Shown here: piece after piece, positions 20,537 through 32,803 of the stretch
Numbering within the stretch: position 1 is the first letter of the stretch
How the letters are laid out: the number at the start of each line of letters is the position of its first letter
From: Bacillus norwichensis
GTDB lineage: Bacteria; Bacillota; Bacilli; Bacillales; Bacillaceae_C
Assembly (NCBI RefSeq): GCF_014836955.1
Contig: NZ_JACSPV010000020.1
Location: 1-62,822 of the forward strand
Reading direction: 5' to 3'
DNA: 62,822 nucleotides
Notes under the pieces: generated by a model
What the model was told of the DNA's origin: nothing
The model's database searches: none
What the model saw: only the letters and a program-made list of their open reading frames with translations
Made by a program: the position numbers and the translations under genes

Positions 20537-21392
20537 GCTAATGGATCAAGGCACGCTATATTTAGTACCAACCCCGATCGGCAATTTGGAAGATATGACA
20601 TTCCGGGCAATCCGACTAATGAAGGAAGCTGATCTAATTGCTGCGGAAGATACGCGAAACACCAAAAAGTTGTGCAATCACTTTGACATTTCCACACCGC
20701 TTGCAAGTTATCATGAACATAACAAGGAGGCAAGCGGGCGCCAGCTTGTTGAGCGACTGTTAAAAGGGGATAATATAGCACTTGTTAGTGATGCAGGCAT
20801 GCCTTGTATCTCAGATCCAGGTTATGAAATTGTCCAAGCAGCCATCGAAATGGGAATAACAGTTATACCTGTCCCGGGTCCAAACGCTGCCTTGACAGCG
20901 TTGATTGCTTCAGGGATTAATCCGCAGCCTTTCTATTTTTACGGGTTCTTGCCAAGAGGGAAAAAAGAGAGGAAAGCGGAGCTTGAAAAGCTGAAACGAC
21001 AGGATGGGGCGGTTCTTCTTTACGAGGCTCCACATCGATTAAAAGATACGTTAAAAGATATGAGTGCGGTCTGGGGAGAGAGAAAAGTTGTTTTATGCAG
21101 GGAGCTGACGAAGAAGTTCGAAGAATTCTTGCGTGGAACCCTTTCTTCTGCTGTTGAATGGGCGGAGAAAGAAGAAATTCGTGGAGAGTTTTGCATTGTT
21201 GTGGAAGGTAACAGTGATCCGGATTCAGATGAAGGACCGCCATGGTGGGTTTTTCTTGGATTGAAGGAACATGTGGAACATTATATTGTTAATGAAAACC
21301 TTACATCAAAAGAGGCAATTAAGCGGACGGCAAATGATCGTCAGCTCCCGAAACGTGAGGTTTATGAGGCATATCATATTCAAGGCAAATAG
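20514..21392 (+). CDS. rsmI: 16S rRNA (cytidine1402-2'-O)-methyltransferase
   Basis: RsmI methylates the 2'-hydroxyl of C1402 in 16S rRNA, near the P site. The 292 residues begin with the tetrapyrrole-methylase-like fold: LYLVPTPIGNLEDMTFRA, the AAEDTRNTKKL motif and SDAGMPCISDPG. ATG at 20514 gives exactly the B. subtilis length; an in-frame start six codons upstream is inside yazA. A terminator follows at once. Confidence 0.95.
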   Translation: MNSQKSNKLMDQGTLYLVPTPIGNLEDMTFRAIRLMKEADLIAAEDTRNTKKLCNHFDISTPLASYHEHNKEASGRQLVERLLKGDNIALVSDAGMPCISDPGYEIVQAAIEMGITVIPVPGPNAALTALIASGINPQPFYFYGFLPRGKKERKAELEKLKRQDGAVLLYEAPHRLKDTLKDMSAVWGERKVVLCRELTKKFEEFLRGTLSSAVEWAEKEEIRGEFCIVVEGNSDPDSDEGPPWWVFLGLKEHVEHYIVNENLTSKEAIKRTANDRQLPKREVYEAYHIQGK

Positions 21393-21426
21393 CATGAGTC
21401 TTAAAAAGGGCTCATGTTTTTTTATT
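21392..21426 (+). terminator. terminator of the yabB-yazA-rsmI operon
   Basis: GCATGAGTC and GGCTCATGT pair around TTAAAAAG and run into seven T. Confidence 0.85.
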
Positions 21427-21508
21427 TTATCTTGATTTTTTTCATAACAAGTGATAAATTTAGTCATATCTAATTCCGATTATTTTTATATGAAAAGAGT
21501 GAATAAAA

Positions 21509-22153
21509 ATGGCGAGAAATTTCAATGATTTATTTGATGCTTGGTCCGAGACGTATGATCAAACCGTAGGTACTGACGTAGAATATAAAGAAGTGTTTGC
21601 ATATTACGAACAAATTCTTGATGAGGTTGCAAAAAAATCAAAAGGGTATATAGTTGAATTTGGAGTAGGCACAGGGAATTTGACGGAGAAGTTCTTAAAA
21701 AATGGTTTTGATGTATACGGTGTAGAGCCATCGGAAGGAATGAGGAAAAGGGCGAAGGAAAAACTACCCAATGTTCTGATTGTCGAGGGTGATTTTTTGG
21801 ATTTTCCCATGCCTGAAAAAAAACCGGATACAATCACAAGCACGTATGCTTTTCATCACTTGACGGATGAAGAGAAAGCGAAAGCAATTGGACATTTCAG
21901 TGATATCCTCAATGAATCTGGGAAAATTGTGTTTGCTGATACTGTTTTTGTCGACGATGCTGCCAAACAAGATATAATCAAAGAAGCACTACAAAACAAT
22001 TATCAACGTCTTGCAGTTGATTTGCAGACCGAATATTATACTACCATTCCAGTTTTAAAGAAAATTTTTGAAGAAAATGGCTTTCAAGTTACATTCAAGC
22101 AACTGAATGCATTTGTGTGGCTGATAGACGCTGAGAAAAGGAGAGGGGATTAA
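21509..22153 (+). CDS. class I SAM-dependent methyltransferase, YrrT-like
   Basis: The 214-residue protein has the Rossmann methyltransferase motifs: [15 protein letters not shown] (motif I), YGVEPSEGM with the acidic ribose ligand, and [11 protein letters not shown] after motif II. It resembles B. subtilis YrrT, which acts in the SAM-recycling operon with mtnN. The substrate is unknown. Its stop codon overlaps the luxS start by one base, so the two are co-translated. Both make or consume S-adenosylhomocysteine products, which suggests a joint role in methyl-cycle recycling. B. subtilis has no gene between rsmI and abrB. Confidence 0.85.
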   Translation: MARNFNDLFDAWSETYDQTVGTDVEYKEVFAYYEQILDEVAKKSKGYIVEFGVGTGNLTEKFLKNGFDVYGVEPSEGMRKRAKEKLPNVLIVEGDFLDFPMPEKKPDTITSTYAFHHLTDEEKAKAIGHFSDILNESGKIVFADTVFVDDAAKQDIIKEALQNNYQRLAVDLQTEYYTTIPVLKKIFEENGFQVTFKQLNAFVWLIDAEKRRGD

Positions 22154-22620
22154 TGACTGAACAAAAGATGAACGTGGAAAGCTTCAATCTGGATCATACG
22201 AAAGTAAAGGCTCCTTATGTCCGTCTGGCGGGCGTAGTAGAAGGGGAAAACGGGGATATCATCCGCAAATACGACCTTCGATTCTGTCAGCCGAATAAGG
22301 AGCATATGGAAATGGCTTCGATTCATTCGCTGGAACATATGATGGCGGAGTTCAGTAGAAATCATTCCGAGAAAATCGTTGATATTAGCCCAATGGGCTG
22401 CCAGACTGGATATTATTTATCTCTCGTCAATCATGATGATTACGAGGATGTATTAAACATTTTGGAACAAACATTGAATGACGTATTGGTCGCAACTGAA
22501 GTTCCAGCCTGCAATGAAGTGCAGTGCGGATGGGCGGCAAGCCATTCTTTGGAAGGTGCCAAAGAACTCGCTAAGAAAATGCTGGCCAAAAGGAATGAGT
22601 GGACAGAAGTATTTGCTTAG
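22153..22620 (+). CDS. luxS: S-ribosylhomocysteine lyase LuxS
   Basis: LuxS splits S-ribosylhomocysteine into homocysteine and DPD, the AI-2 precursor. The 155 residues carry the metal ligands His58 and His62 in HSLEH with catalytic Glu61, then Cys83 ([10 protein letters not shown]) and metal ligand Cys125 (NEVQCGWA). All are intact. In B. subtilis luxS lies elsewhere; here it is the second gene of a methyltransferase-luxS pair. No nucleosidase gene (mtnN) is next to it. Confidence 0.97.
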   Translation: MTEQKMNVESFNLDHTKVKAPYVRLAGVVEGENGDIIRKYDLRFCQPNKEHMEMASIHSLEHMMAEFSRNHSEKIVDISPMGCQTGYYLSLVNHDDYEDVLNILEQTLNDVLVATEVPACNEVQCGWAASHSLEGAKELAKKMLAKRNEWTEVFA

Positions 22621-22948
22621 AAAAGTGGTGTAGAGTTGGGGATAGAAAGGGATGACTTGCTTTCAGCAGCGATGGCCTGATTGTATCTAGCAGGTTATCA
22701 ACGTCCTCCGCTAGCACCGAATCATTGGCCAATGGCTGTTATGATATATTATTGAAAATGTCGATTCATATCTCTGATTTCAACAGTAAAGAATCGAAGT
22801 AGAGATGTCCAAATAATATTCCTAAACAGTTTTAACCCATAGAAAAAAGCACATCCGAGTTGTATTTGTGTATTTAATACCAAATTTCAACGAAGAGGTG
22901 CTTTTATTTTATCTTACAGTCCCGATTGAAGGGGCTTTTCTCATTCTA
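22621..22948. other. gap between luxS and abrB
   Basis: No gene is seen. AAAAAGCAC near 22846 and GTGCTTTT near 22897 could form a hairpin with a 42-base loop between the convergent genes and might serve as a weak terminator. Nothing else is recognisable. Confidence 0.4.
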
Positions 22949-23242
22949 TTAATTATTCACCTTATCAACACTAAATGATTCACGGATTTCCTGGATCAAT
23001 TGCTCGGCACCCTCACGGCTTAAGACCAATTTTCCACCCGCAAAAAAGGCGTTGTCATCGGAAACATTACCCGTAATATGGCAAGTCATGCTTGGTTTAT
23101 ATTTTTTCAGAATGATTTTTTCGTCATCTACGTAAATTTCTAGTGCGTCTTTTTCTTCGATCCCTAAAGTGCGCCTTAATTCAATAGGTATGACTACCCG
23201 TCCAAGTTCATCGACTTTTCGCACAATTCCGGTAGATTTCAT
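22949..23242 (-). CDS. abrB: transition-state regulator AbrB
   Basis: AbrB is a tetrameric DNA-binding protein that represses post-exponential genes until Spo0A~P shuts it off. The 97 residues have the swapped-hairpin N-terminus (GIVRKVDELGRVVIPIELRRTLGI) and the C-terminal tetramerisation part. GAGGGG precedes the start on the minus strand. It stands between rsmI/luxS and metG in the B. subtilis order. Confidence 0.96.
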   Translation of the reverse strand: MKSTGIVRKVDELGRVVIPIELRRTLGIEEKDALEIYVDDEKIILKKYKPSMTCHITGNVSDDNAFFAGGKLVLSREGAEQLIQEIRESFSVDKVNN

Positions 23243-23312
23243 ACTACTTTTCCCCTCTCAAAGAAACTTTATATCAAAAAACATGATTTTTTACTACTTT
23301 ATAATCAGATTT

Positions 23313-23341
23313 ATCGTACCAGTCTTTCCAATTCCCGTCAA
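23313..23341 (-). promoter_or_regulatory. sigma-A promoter of abrB
   Basis: On the minus strand, TTGACG (23341-23336), 17 bp, then TACGAT (23318-23313), with TGG just before the -10 as an extended element. The leader is about 60 nt. I did not find a clear Spo0A box. Confidence 0.65.
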
Positions 23342-23553
23342 TTAGAAGTTAAAAAAAATGTCAATTTTTTAGATAAAATTTCCTATGGATTTGTGTTGCT
23401 GCATCGAGAAATTCTTCAACGGACCTATTTTCGTGTTTCCTTGGTAGCAGGTAAAGTTGCAGGAATCGTTGATTTCACGTATATTTTTAGTGTAGAAGAG
23501 GACAAGATGCAAAGAATAGGTTTGCATGTTTTATAAATGGCATCTGTTAGTGA

Positions 23554-25530
<1,977 letters not shown>

Positions 25531-25572
25531 CTTTAATATATAAAAATTTTCAGTTAAATCTACGAACGTTGA

Positions 25573-25634
25573 TAACATAGAGGGTATGGCGGACTTAATG
25601 CTGAGTTTAAGCCATTTCTCTATGTTCTTTTTTT
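25573..25634 (+). terminator. terminator of metG
   Basis: AACATAGAG and CTCTATGTT close a long stem that continues with ATGGCGGACTTAA against TTAAGCCAT, followed by a T run. Confidence 0.85.
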
Positions 25635-25708
25635 GTAATCTAAATGTTAGCTTACTGTGACTTATGTTACTTTAAATTACTTTATACTCTATTGAAGGAG
25701 ATTGAGCC

Positions 25709-26476
25709 ATGTTATTCGATACTCACGTCCATTTAAACGATGAACAATTTAATGAGGATATTCAAGAAGTGATTGAACGGGCCAAGGAGGCGGGTGTCTC
25801 CCATATGGTCGTTGTCGGATTCAATAGACCTACTATAGAAAAAGCAATGAGCCTGATAGAGGAGTACGATTTTCTCTATGCTAGCATCGGGTGGCATCCG
25901 GTGGATGCTATTGATATGACAGATGAAGACTTGGCTTGGATTGAAGAGTTGGCGGCCCATCCCAAAGTTGTGGCATTGGGTGAAATGGGATTGGACTACC
26001 ATTGGGATAAATCGCCTCATGACGTTCAACAAGAAGTTTTCCGCAGGCAAATACGCCTAGCTAAGAAATTGAAGCTTCCGATTATCATACATAACCGTGA
26101 TGCGACTATGGATGTTATTCAAATTTTAAGGGAAGAAAATGCTGAAGAAATCGGAGGCATTATGCACTGCTTTAGCGGAAGTGCAGAAACTGCCAAGGAA
26201 TGCATTGAAATGAATTTCTACATTTCGTTGGGCGGACCCGTTACTTTTAAAAATGCCAAAAAGCCTAAGAGAGTAGCTATGGAAGTTCCGCTTGATTGGA
26301 TGTTGATTGAAACAGATTGCCCTTATCTAGCTCCGCATCCTTATCGTGGAAAAAGGAATGAGCCGGCATATGTCAAGCTGGTTGCTGAACAGATTGCTGA
26401 GTTGAAAGAAATCAGCTTTGAAGAAGTTACAACTAAGACAACAGAAAATGCAAGGAAACTGTTCGGTATAGATTGA
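25709..26476 (+). CDS. yabD: TatD-family metal-dependent DNase
   Basis: TatD proteins are TIM-barrel metallo-hydrolases with 3'-5' exonuclease activity. The 255 residues carry the metal ligands in DTHVHLND, GEMGLDYHW, IIHNRDA, MHCFSGS and ETDCPYLAP. GAAGGAG lies before the ATG. It lies between metG and yabE as in B. subtilis. Its physiological role in Bacillus is not established. Confidence 0.95.
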   Translation: MLFDTHVHLNDEQFNEDIQEVIERAKEAGVSHMVVVGFNRPTIEKAMSLIEEYDFLYASIGWHPVDAIDMTDEDLAWIEELAAHPKVVALGEMGLDYHWDKSPHDVQQEVFRRQIRLAKKLKLPIIIHNRDATMDVIQILREENAEEIGGIMHCFSGSAETAKECIEMNFYISLGGPVTFKNAKKPKRVAMEVPLDWMLIETDCPYLAPHPYRGKRNEPAYVKLVAEQIAELKEISFEEVTTKTTENARKLFGID

Positions 26477-26563
26477 CTGGCTTAAACAAATAAAATTTTA
26501 CTTCTTTAACATGGCTAATACCGAAGGTATCAGCTATTTGGGGAAGGAGGAGGAGTTTTTTCT

Positions 26564-27811
26564 TTGAGTACAGAATTGAAAAGCCGAAGGAAATTAGGGT
26601 TAGTAGTGGCCAGTTTTCTGGTGTTCACTGCTACCCTTATGATTTTAATTATTGAAGGAACTAAAAAGACGGTCGCCGTTACACTTGATGGGGAGCAGGT
26701 TGTAGTCAAAACTCATGCGGGAACGGTTGGCGAAATGCTGGAAGAGCTTGATGTTGATGTGAAAAACACAGATTACTTATCACATGCCCCGAGCTCGGTA
26801 GTTCAAGACAATCAATCTCTTATTTGGGAGCCCGCTAAGCCGGTAACACTTACGGTTGGGGATGATTCAGAGAAAGTCCTGACCACCGCAAAAACAGTGC
26901 AGCAGCTTTTAAATGAAGAAGATATAAAGCTTGGTGAACATGATAAAATCAATATATCGCCTGCAAAAAATATCATTCCTGATATGACAATTGAAATCGA
27001 AAAAGCGTTCCAAGTCGTTTTACATAACGGAAAAAAAGAAGAGAAGCTATGGACTACTTCGACTACTGTCGCTGACTTTTTACAACAGCAAGATGTGAAG
27101 CTGGGAGAATTGGATCGTGTGGAGCCTGGATTGGATGAAATTGTGTCTCCAGACAAGTCCATTGATATCATTAGAGTAGAAAAGGTCACCGATGTAGTGG
27201 AAGAGCAGATCGATTATGACGTTGTCACGAAAGAAGACGGAAGTCTTGAAAAGGGAACTGAAAAGGTCGTTCAAGAGGGCCAAGAAGGTCTAGTGAAAAA
27301 AGAGTTTGAAATCATAAAAGAAAATAAAAAAGAAGTCAAACGTACACTTATTTCTGAAGAAAAGATAAAAGAAAGCAAAGACAAAATTGTAGCCGTCGGA
27401 ACGAAAGTCACAGCTGCCCCTGCTGCTAAAGAGAAAGCTTCTTCAGGGGATTCTCAAACTTCTCAGGCTTCTAAAGTTTCCAATGCTTCTGAAGCTTCAA
27501 ATCCTGCATCTGAGAGTGAAGGAAAAGAGATCTATATGAATGCCACAGCTTATACAGCGGATTGTAACGGCTGTTCTGGTGTTACTTCCACCGGAATCAA
27601 TTTGCACGATAATCCGGACGCAAAAGTGATCGCGGTGGATCCTAGCGTTATTCCATTGGGCTCCAAAGTATGGGTGGAAGGCTACGGCTATGCCGTAGCA
27701 GGTGATACTGGTGGAGCAATCAAGGGAAACAGGATCGACGTTCATGTTCAATCGAAAGGGCAGGCAAGCAGCTTCGGCAGAAAGAATGTTAAAGTGCGTA
27801 TCATAGACTAA
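26564..27811 (+). CDS. yabE: YabE, DUF348/G5/3D-domain cell wall hydrolase-like protein
   Basis: The 415 residues begin with a signal-anchor helix (about 12-32). Three DUF348 repeats (about 36-190) and a G5-like region (about 205-265) follow, then a Ser/Ala/Lys-rich linker and a C-terminal 3D domain related to lytic transglycosylases. In that domain, the aspartates of AVDPSVIPLG, GDTGGAI and NRIDVHV mark the active site. It is likely surface-exposed and acts on peptidoglycan, like resuscitation-promoting factors. TTG at 26564 has AAGGAGGAGG upstream. A strong terminator follows. Confidence 0.92.
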   Translation: MSTELKSRRKLGLVVASFLVFTATLMILIIEGTKKTVAVTLDGEQVVVKTHAGTVGEMLEELDVDVKNTDYLSHAPSSVVQDNQSLIWEPAKPVTLTVGDDSEKVLTTAKTVQQLLNEEDIKLGEHDKINISPAKNIIPDMTIEIEKAFQVVLHNGKKEEKLWTTSTTVADFLQQQDVKLGELDRVEPGLDEIVSPDKSIDIIRVEKVTDVVEEQIDYDVVTKEDGSLEKGTEKVVQEGQEGLVKKEFEIIKENKKEVKRTLISEEKIKESKDKIVAVGTKVTAAPAAKEKASSGDSQTSQASKVSNASEASNPASESEGKEIYMNATAYTADCNGCSGVTSTGINLHDNPDAKVIAVDPSVIPLGSKVWVEGYGYAVAGDTGGAIKGNRIDVHVQSKGQASSFGRKNVKVRIID

Positions 27812-27845
27812 GCAGAGGAGAATGCTCCTCTGCTTTTTCTTTTTT
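27811..27845 (+). terminator. terminator of yabE
   Basis: AGCAGAGGAG and CTCCTCTGCT form a 10-bp stem with an AATG loop and a T-rich tail. Confidence 0.92.
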
Positions 27846-27899
27846 CATGGAAAGCGGGTTATAATAAGACAGTAATAAAACTGTTTTATCGGAGGAAAC

Positions 27900-29344
<1,445 letters not shown>

Positions 29345-29348
29345 ATAG

Positions 29349-29378
29349 ACACAATGAGCAGGCAAACAGCATAGCCTA
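29349..29378 (+). promoter_or_regulatory. candidate sigma-K promoter of yabG
   Basis: ACAC at 29349-29352 is followed after 17 bp by CATAGCCTA at 29370-29378. The latter fits the sigma-K -10 (CATAnnnTA) exactly. B. subtilis yabG is a sigma-K gene. Confidence 0.7.
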
Positions 29379-29420
29379 TGACAGATAGATAAATAGCGCT
29401 GTTTATTGGAGTTGACGACC

Positions 29421-30299
29421 GTGATATCAATAAATACGATTGTCGGCCGCTTGTCTCACCAATGTGATCTTTTATTTCGAGTTATCGACATTCAGGAGAT
29501 TGACGGTCAAACAACAGCAATCCTATACGGAGAAGATTATCGCCTTATCGCTAATGCGCCTATTGAAGACCTTGTGCCTATTACAGAAGAAGAACAGCTG
29601 ACAAGGTCATCAAAAGTTAGAACTCTTGAAAAGCAGTCATGGGAGCTATTTCAGCAGGACCTTGATCTTGTAAGATCCCAACTGGAATACACAGCCACGG
29701 AAGGATATAAGAGGGAATATAATTACTTTCAGATGCCTGGCCGCGTTCTCCATATGGATGGGGATCCGAATTATTTAAAAAGATGCCTAGAGCTTTATTC
29801 AAAAATTGGCGTTACAGTCAAGGGAGTGCACTGTAACGAAAAAGAAATGTATAAGCACGTCCCTTCACTGATTGATTCGTATCGGCCGGATATTCTCGTT
29901 ATTACAGGGCATGATGCCTATTCAAAAGCAAAAGGAAAAAAAATAGATTTAAATGCCTACCGTCACTCAAGATACTTTGTAGAAGCTGTGAGGGAAGCAC
30001 GGAAGAAAGTCCCGCATCTAGATCAGCTTGTCATTTTTGCCGGTGCTTGCCAATCCCATTTTGAATCCCTTATATTTGCGGGAGCAAATTTCGCAAGTTC
30101 GCCACAGCGGGTCAATATCCATGCATTGGATCCTGTTTACATCGTTTCAAAGATTAGCTTTACACCTTTTACAGAAAGGATTAATGTATGGGATGTTCTC
30201 CGGAACACATTGACAGGGCAAAAGGGATTGGGAGGACTAGAAACAAAGGGCGTACTCAGGAACGGGATGCCTTTTAGGCCGCTTAGCGAGGATGAGTAG
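29421..30299 (+). CDS. yabG: sporulation-specific protease YabG
   Basis: YabG is a coat-associated cysteine-type protease that trims coat proteins such as SpoIVA and SafA in the late mother cell. GTG at 29421 is chosen because GGAG lies 9 bases upstream; the resulting 292 residues match the family (about 290). HGD-like and conserved GHDAYSK and FAGACQSHFES stretches are present; Cys in the latter may be catalytic, but that is inference. It has its own sigma-K promoter and terminator. Confidence 0.93.
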   Translation: MISINTIVGRLSHQCDLLFRVIDIQEIDGQTTAILYGEDYRLIANAPIEDLVPITEEEQLTRSSKVRTLEKQSWELFQQDLDLVRSQLEYTATEGYKREYNYFQMPGRVLHMDGDPNYLKRCLELYSKIGVTVKGVHCNEKEMYKHVPSLIDSYRPDILVITGHDAYSKAKGKKIDLNAYRHSRYFVEAVREARKKVPHLDQLVIFAGACQSHFESLIFAGANFASSPQRVNIHALDPVYIVSKISFTPFTERINVWDVLRNTLTGQKGLGGLETKGVLRNGMPFRPLSEDE

Positions 30300-30309
30300 T
30301 ATTTTAATG

Positions 30310-30341
30310 TAGCATTGGGATATTCGCCAATGCTTTTTTTT
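30310..30341 (+). terminator. terminator of yabG
   Basis: AGCATTGG and CCAATGCT pair around a short loop and lead into eight T. Confidence 0.9.
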
Positions 30342-30492
30342 ACGAAAGAAATTATTTGCCGACTGATTTCGCTGATGGCATATGCCTCTAAAACCGCGAT
30401 ATTTAAGTATTTCCAATGTCAATACATATTATCCTTTTAGTGAGATATACTACTATTGTTGGAAAAAGGGGCTTATTGTAGAAAAAAAATGA

Positions 30493-30522
30493 TTGACAAA
30501 AGTAAGCAATCATTGATAAAAT
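30493..30522 (+). promoter_or_regulatory. upstream veg promoter
   Basis: TTGACA at 30493-30498 and TAAAAT at 30517-30522 with an 18-bp spacer. It stands about 40 bp ahead of a second, stronger promoter. Confidence 0.6.
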
Positions 30523-30533
30523 AATTGATTTAT

Positions 30534-30562
30534 TTGACGTTTATTCAACCGCGTGGTATAAT
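30534..30562 (+). promoter_or_regulatory. main veg promoter (sigma-A)
   Basis: TTGACG at 30534-30539, exactly 17 bp, then a perfect TATAAT at 30557-30562 with TGG before it. In B. subtilis the veg promoter is among the strongest vegetative promoters. Confidence 0.9.
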
Positions 30563-30588
30563 GAAAAACAGTGAGGTGGAGCGAAAAA

Positions 30589-30858
30589 ATGCCGAAAACA
30601 TTAGCGAGCATTAAAAAATCCCTTGATTCAAATTTGGGCAAGAGATTAATGTTAAAAGCCAATGGAGGACGTAGGAAAACGATCGAACGTTCCGGTGTAT
30701 TGGCAGAAACATATCCATCAGTTTTTGTAGTTGAGTTGGATCAGGACGAAAATGCATTTGAACGGGTATCTTACAGTTATGCAGATGTTCTGACCGAAAC
30801 GGTTGAACTTACTTTTTACGATGAAACATCAGGAAATATAGCAATAGGACAGCAGTAA
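30589..30858 (+). CDS. veg: Veg protein (biofilm-related)
   Basis: Veg is a small, abundant protein that in B. subtilis stimulates biofilm matrix genes, probably through SinR. The 89-residue protein opens [19 protein letters not shown] and has a beta-rich centre typical of the family. ATG at 30589 follows GAGGTGG. It is expressed from tandem sigma-A promoters and ends in a hairpin that overlaps its stop codon. Confidence 0.94.
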   Translation: MPKTLASIKKSLDSNLGKRLMLKANGGRRKTIERSGVLAETYPSVFVVELDQDENAFERVSYSYADVLTETVELTFYDETSGNIAIGQQ

Positions 30859-30884
30859 ACCGCTTAGGTTTACTGCTGTTTTTA
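30850..30884 (+). terminator. terminator of veg
   Basis: ACAGCAGTAAAC and GTTTACTGCTGT form a 12-bp stem with a short loop and five T. The left arm includes the veg stop codon. Confidence 0.92.
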
Positions 30885-31007
30885 CTTGAGTAGGAATGGC
30901 TAACTAATGAACTTCCGATAGCCTTCTGATGTGGTAGCTATCTCCTCGACATGAGCTAACTTTTTGATAGCTTTCTTGTGTTCACCAGAAAGAGCTTTTG
31001 CCTTTTT

Positions 31008-31037
31008 GGATATTCGCTTTTGTTCTTGCACAAAATA
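31008..31037 (+). promoter_or_regulatory. candidate sigma-G/F promoter of sspF
   Basis: GGATA at 31008-31012 is followed after 18 bp by CAAAATA at 31031-31037. The match to the sigma-G consensus is partial (-10 CATnnTA expected), but position and spacing fit a forespore gene. Confidence 0.4.
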
Positions 31038-31060
31038 CAAAAGCGGATGTAAAGGGGGAA

Positions 31061-31255
31061 ATGGCTTTGGGAAGAAGAAGAGGAGTCATGTCGGATCAGT
31101 TAAAAGTCGAGTTGGCAAAAGAGTTGGGCTTTTATGATGTCGTCCAGAAAGAAGGATGGGGCGGGATCAGGGCCAGAGATGCAGGAAACATGGTAAAACG
31201 TGCAATTGAAATAGCAGAACGTCAGCTCAGCCAAACGGACAGTCGTGAAGAATGA
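31061..31255 (+). CDS. sspF: small acid-soluble spore protein SspF (alpha/beta-type)
   Basis: SspF is a forespore DNA-binding protein of the alpha/beta SASP superfamily. The 64-residue protein has the start [20 protein letters not shown], with the GPR-like cleavage region near ELGF, and the [19 protein letters not shown] motif. ATG at 31061 is preceded by AAAGGGGGA. The frame stays open for 21 codons upstream but across the promoter. Confidence 0.93.
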   Translation: MALGRRRGVMSDQLKVELAKELGFYDVVQKEGWGGIRARDAGNMVKRAIEIAERQLSQTDSREE

Positions 31256-31297
31256 TTACTTTAAGCCTAAAGACACTGAACAAATACCATCCGCAAG

Positions 31298-31329
31298 AGC
31301 CGAGGCGAACAAAAGCCTCGGCTTTTCTA
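31298..31329 (+). terminator. terminator of sspF
   Basis: AGCCGAGGC and GCCTCGGCT pair around GAACAAAA and are followed by four T. Confidence 0.9.
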
Positions 31330-31345
31330 ATTCTATTCCCCGCTC

Positions 31346-31375
31346 TTGGAGTTCATGAATTGTTCGTGGTAAAAT
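31346..31375 (+). promoter_or_regulatory. sigma-A promoter of ispE
   Basis: TTGGAG at 31346-31351, 18 bp, TAAAAT at 31370-31375 with an extended TGG element. The leader of about 110 nt has no riboswitch that I recognise. Confidence 0.6.
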
Positions 31376-31489
31376 GAACATTATGTGATGAATTGAGACG
31401 AACATAGGTGCCTAGGATTATTCTTTCTTTTTTTAAAAAGAGGAACCGGAGGCCTCTGTTACTCAGTCAAGTGAAGTAGGTGAGTGTGA

Positions 31490-32344
31490 ATGAAGCTTTT
31501 GGTAAAGGCACCGGCAAAAATTAATTTATCTTTGGATGTCTTGGGAAAGCGTGAAGATGGTTATCATGAGGTAGAAATGGTCATGACGACGATTGATCTA
31601 GCAGACCGGTTGGAATTGACCGAAATTAACGAAGACCACGTGGGCATCCTTTCCCGTAATCGTTTTGTGCCGGCTGACGAACGGAATCTAGCCTTTCAAG
31701 CGGCCAAGCTTTTAAAGGAAAGATATCAAATAAACAAAGGCGTGGAAATTTCTATAAATAAAATCATACCAGTGGCCGCCGGTTTGGCAGGGGGCAGCAG
31801 CGACGCAGCAGCAACATTAAGGGGTCTAAACGAACTATGGGACCTCGGATTGACATTGGATGAACTTGCCGGGCTAGGAGCGGAAATCGGATCGGATGTT
31901 TCTTTTTGCGTTTATGGTGGAACGGCCTTGGCTCAAGGAAGAGGAGAAAAGGTGACAAAGCTTCCTGCGCCTCCAGCCTGCTGGGTGGTACTGGCGAAGC
32001 CGGCCATTGGAGTGTCCACCTCCGAAATATACCGAAACCTGGATATGAGCAGTATTCAACATCCACATACGATGGGGATGATCCAAGCTTTAAAGAACAA
32101 TGATTATGAAGGTGTATGCGAAAATATGGCTAATGCCTTGGAGAGTGTCACTCTTCATATGTATCCGGAAGTTTTACACATTAAAAGGCAGATGGAAAGA
32201 TTTGGTGCCGACGCTGTGTTAATGAGTGGCAGCGGTCCTACTGTATTTGGTCTGGTACGCCATGATTCCAGACTGCAACGAATATATAATGGCCTTCGCG
32301 GGTTTTGTGACCAGGTGTTTGCGGTGAGGATGCTGGGGGTGTGA
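31490..32344 (+). CDS. ispE: 4-diphosphocytidyl-2-C-methyl-D-erythritol kinase
   Basis: IspE phosphorylates CDP-methylerythritol in the MEP route to isoprenoids. The 284 residues belong to the GHMP kinase family: an N-terminal [20 protein letters not shown] motif, the ATP loop [15 protein letters not shown], and the GSGPTVFG motif near the C-terminus. A ribosome site GTAGGTGAG precedes the ATG. It lies upstream of purR as in B. subtilis. Confidence 0.96.
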   Translation: MKLLVKAPAKINLSLDVLGKREDGYHEVEMVMTTIDLADRLELTEINEDHVGILSRNRFVPADERNLAFQAAKLLKERYQINKGVEISINKIIPVAAGLAGGSSDAAATLRGLNELWDLGLTLDELAGLGAEIGSDVSFCVYGGTALAQGRGEKVTKLPAPPACWVVLAKPAIGVSTSEIYRNLDMSSIQHPHTMGMIQALKNNDYEGVCENMANALESVTLHMYPEVLHIKRQMERFGADAVLMSGSGPTVFGLVRHDSRLQRIYNGLRGFCDQVFAVRMLGV

Positions 32345-32803
32345 GAGGGCGGAAGCTCGAAATGCTTCTACGGGTAAGGAAGAAGGCGTCATTAGCCTTT
32401 AGTAGCGTATCTTGTTTTCGCTTCACCACATCTTTATAAGTTTCAGCTAGATGATATGGATCACATCGTGCGCTATATTTTGTGTGGTTTCGGTAAGATT
32501 CAGCATTTCCTGCACAATAATGGCGCTAAGGTGCCCTGGCTGTTGAAGCCGATAGTCGGAAAAACAGGGCGCCCACTCCGCGTAAAATCAATGCTAGAGC
32601 AAAGGAAGGAACTTTGCAAAACTCATAGTCATGCGAAAAACGAAATAATTTTGAGAAAATCAACTTTTATTGTGCGAATGCGATTTTGATGAGTATCCGA
32701 GCGTTTTTCTTTAAAATTTTTCTTCTTACGCTTGCCTAAAAACGTACAATTGTGTATATTTTCTTTAATAATATTCGCGTTACGTTACACGGGAGGTTAC
32801 ATA
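32345..32803. other. gap between ispE and purR
   Basis: This 460-bp gap has no supported gene; a 77-residue frame at 32456-32689 lacks a ribosome site. The 3' part (32730-32800) holds AT-rich promoter-like sequence. TAATAATATTCG at 32768-32779, read on the minus strand, contains CGAATATTA, which resembles a PurBox (CCGAACAWT). A weaker CCGAGCGTT occurs at 32697. Autoregulation by PurR is possible but the usual close pair of boxes is not seen. Confidence 0.4.

Noticed and set aside
21427-21508. SAM riboswitch ahead of the methyltransferase-luxS pair
   Set aside because: Only about 80 bp are available and no S-box signature was seen.
32456-32689. Protein of 77 codons between ispE and purR
   Set aside because: No ribosome site, no recognisable motif and no operon context.
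32694-32785. Pair of PurBoxes autoregulating purR
   Set aside because: Two partial matches exist, but they are about 60 bp apart instead of the usual close pair. They are noted only as possible in the gap entry.
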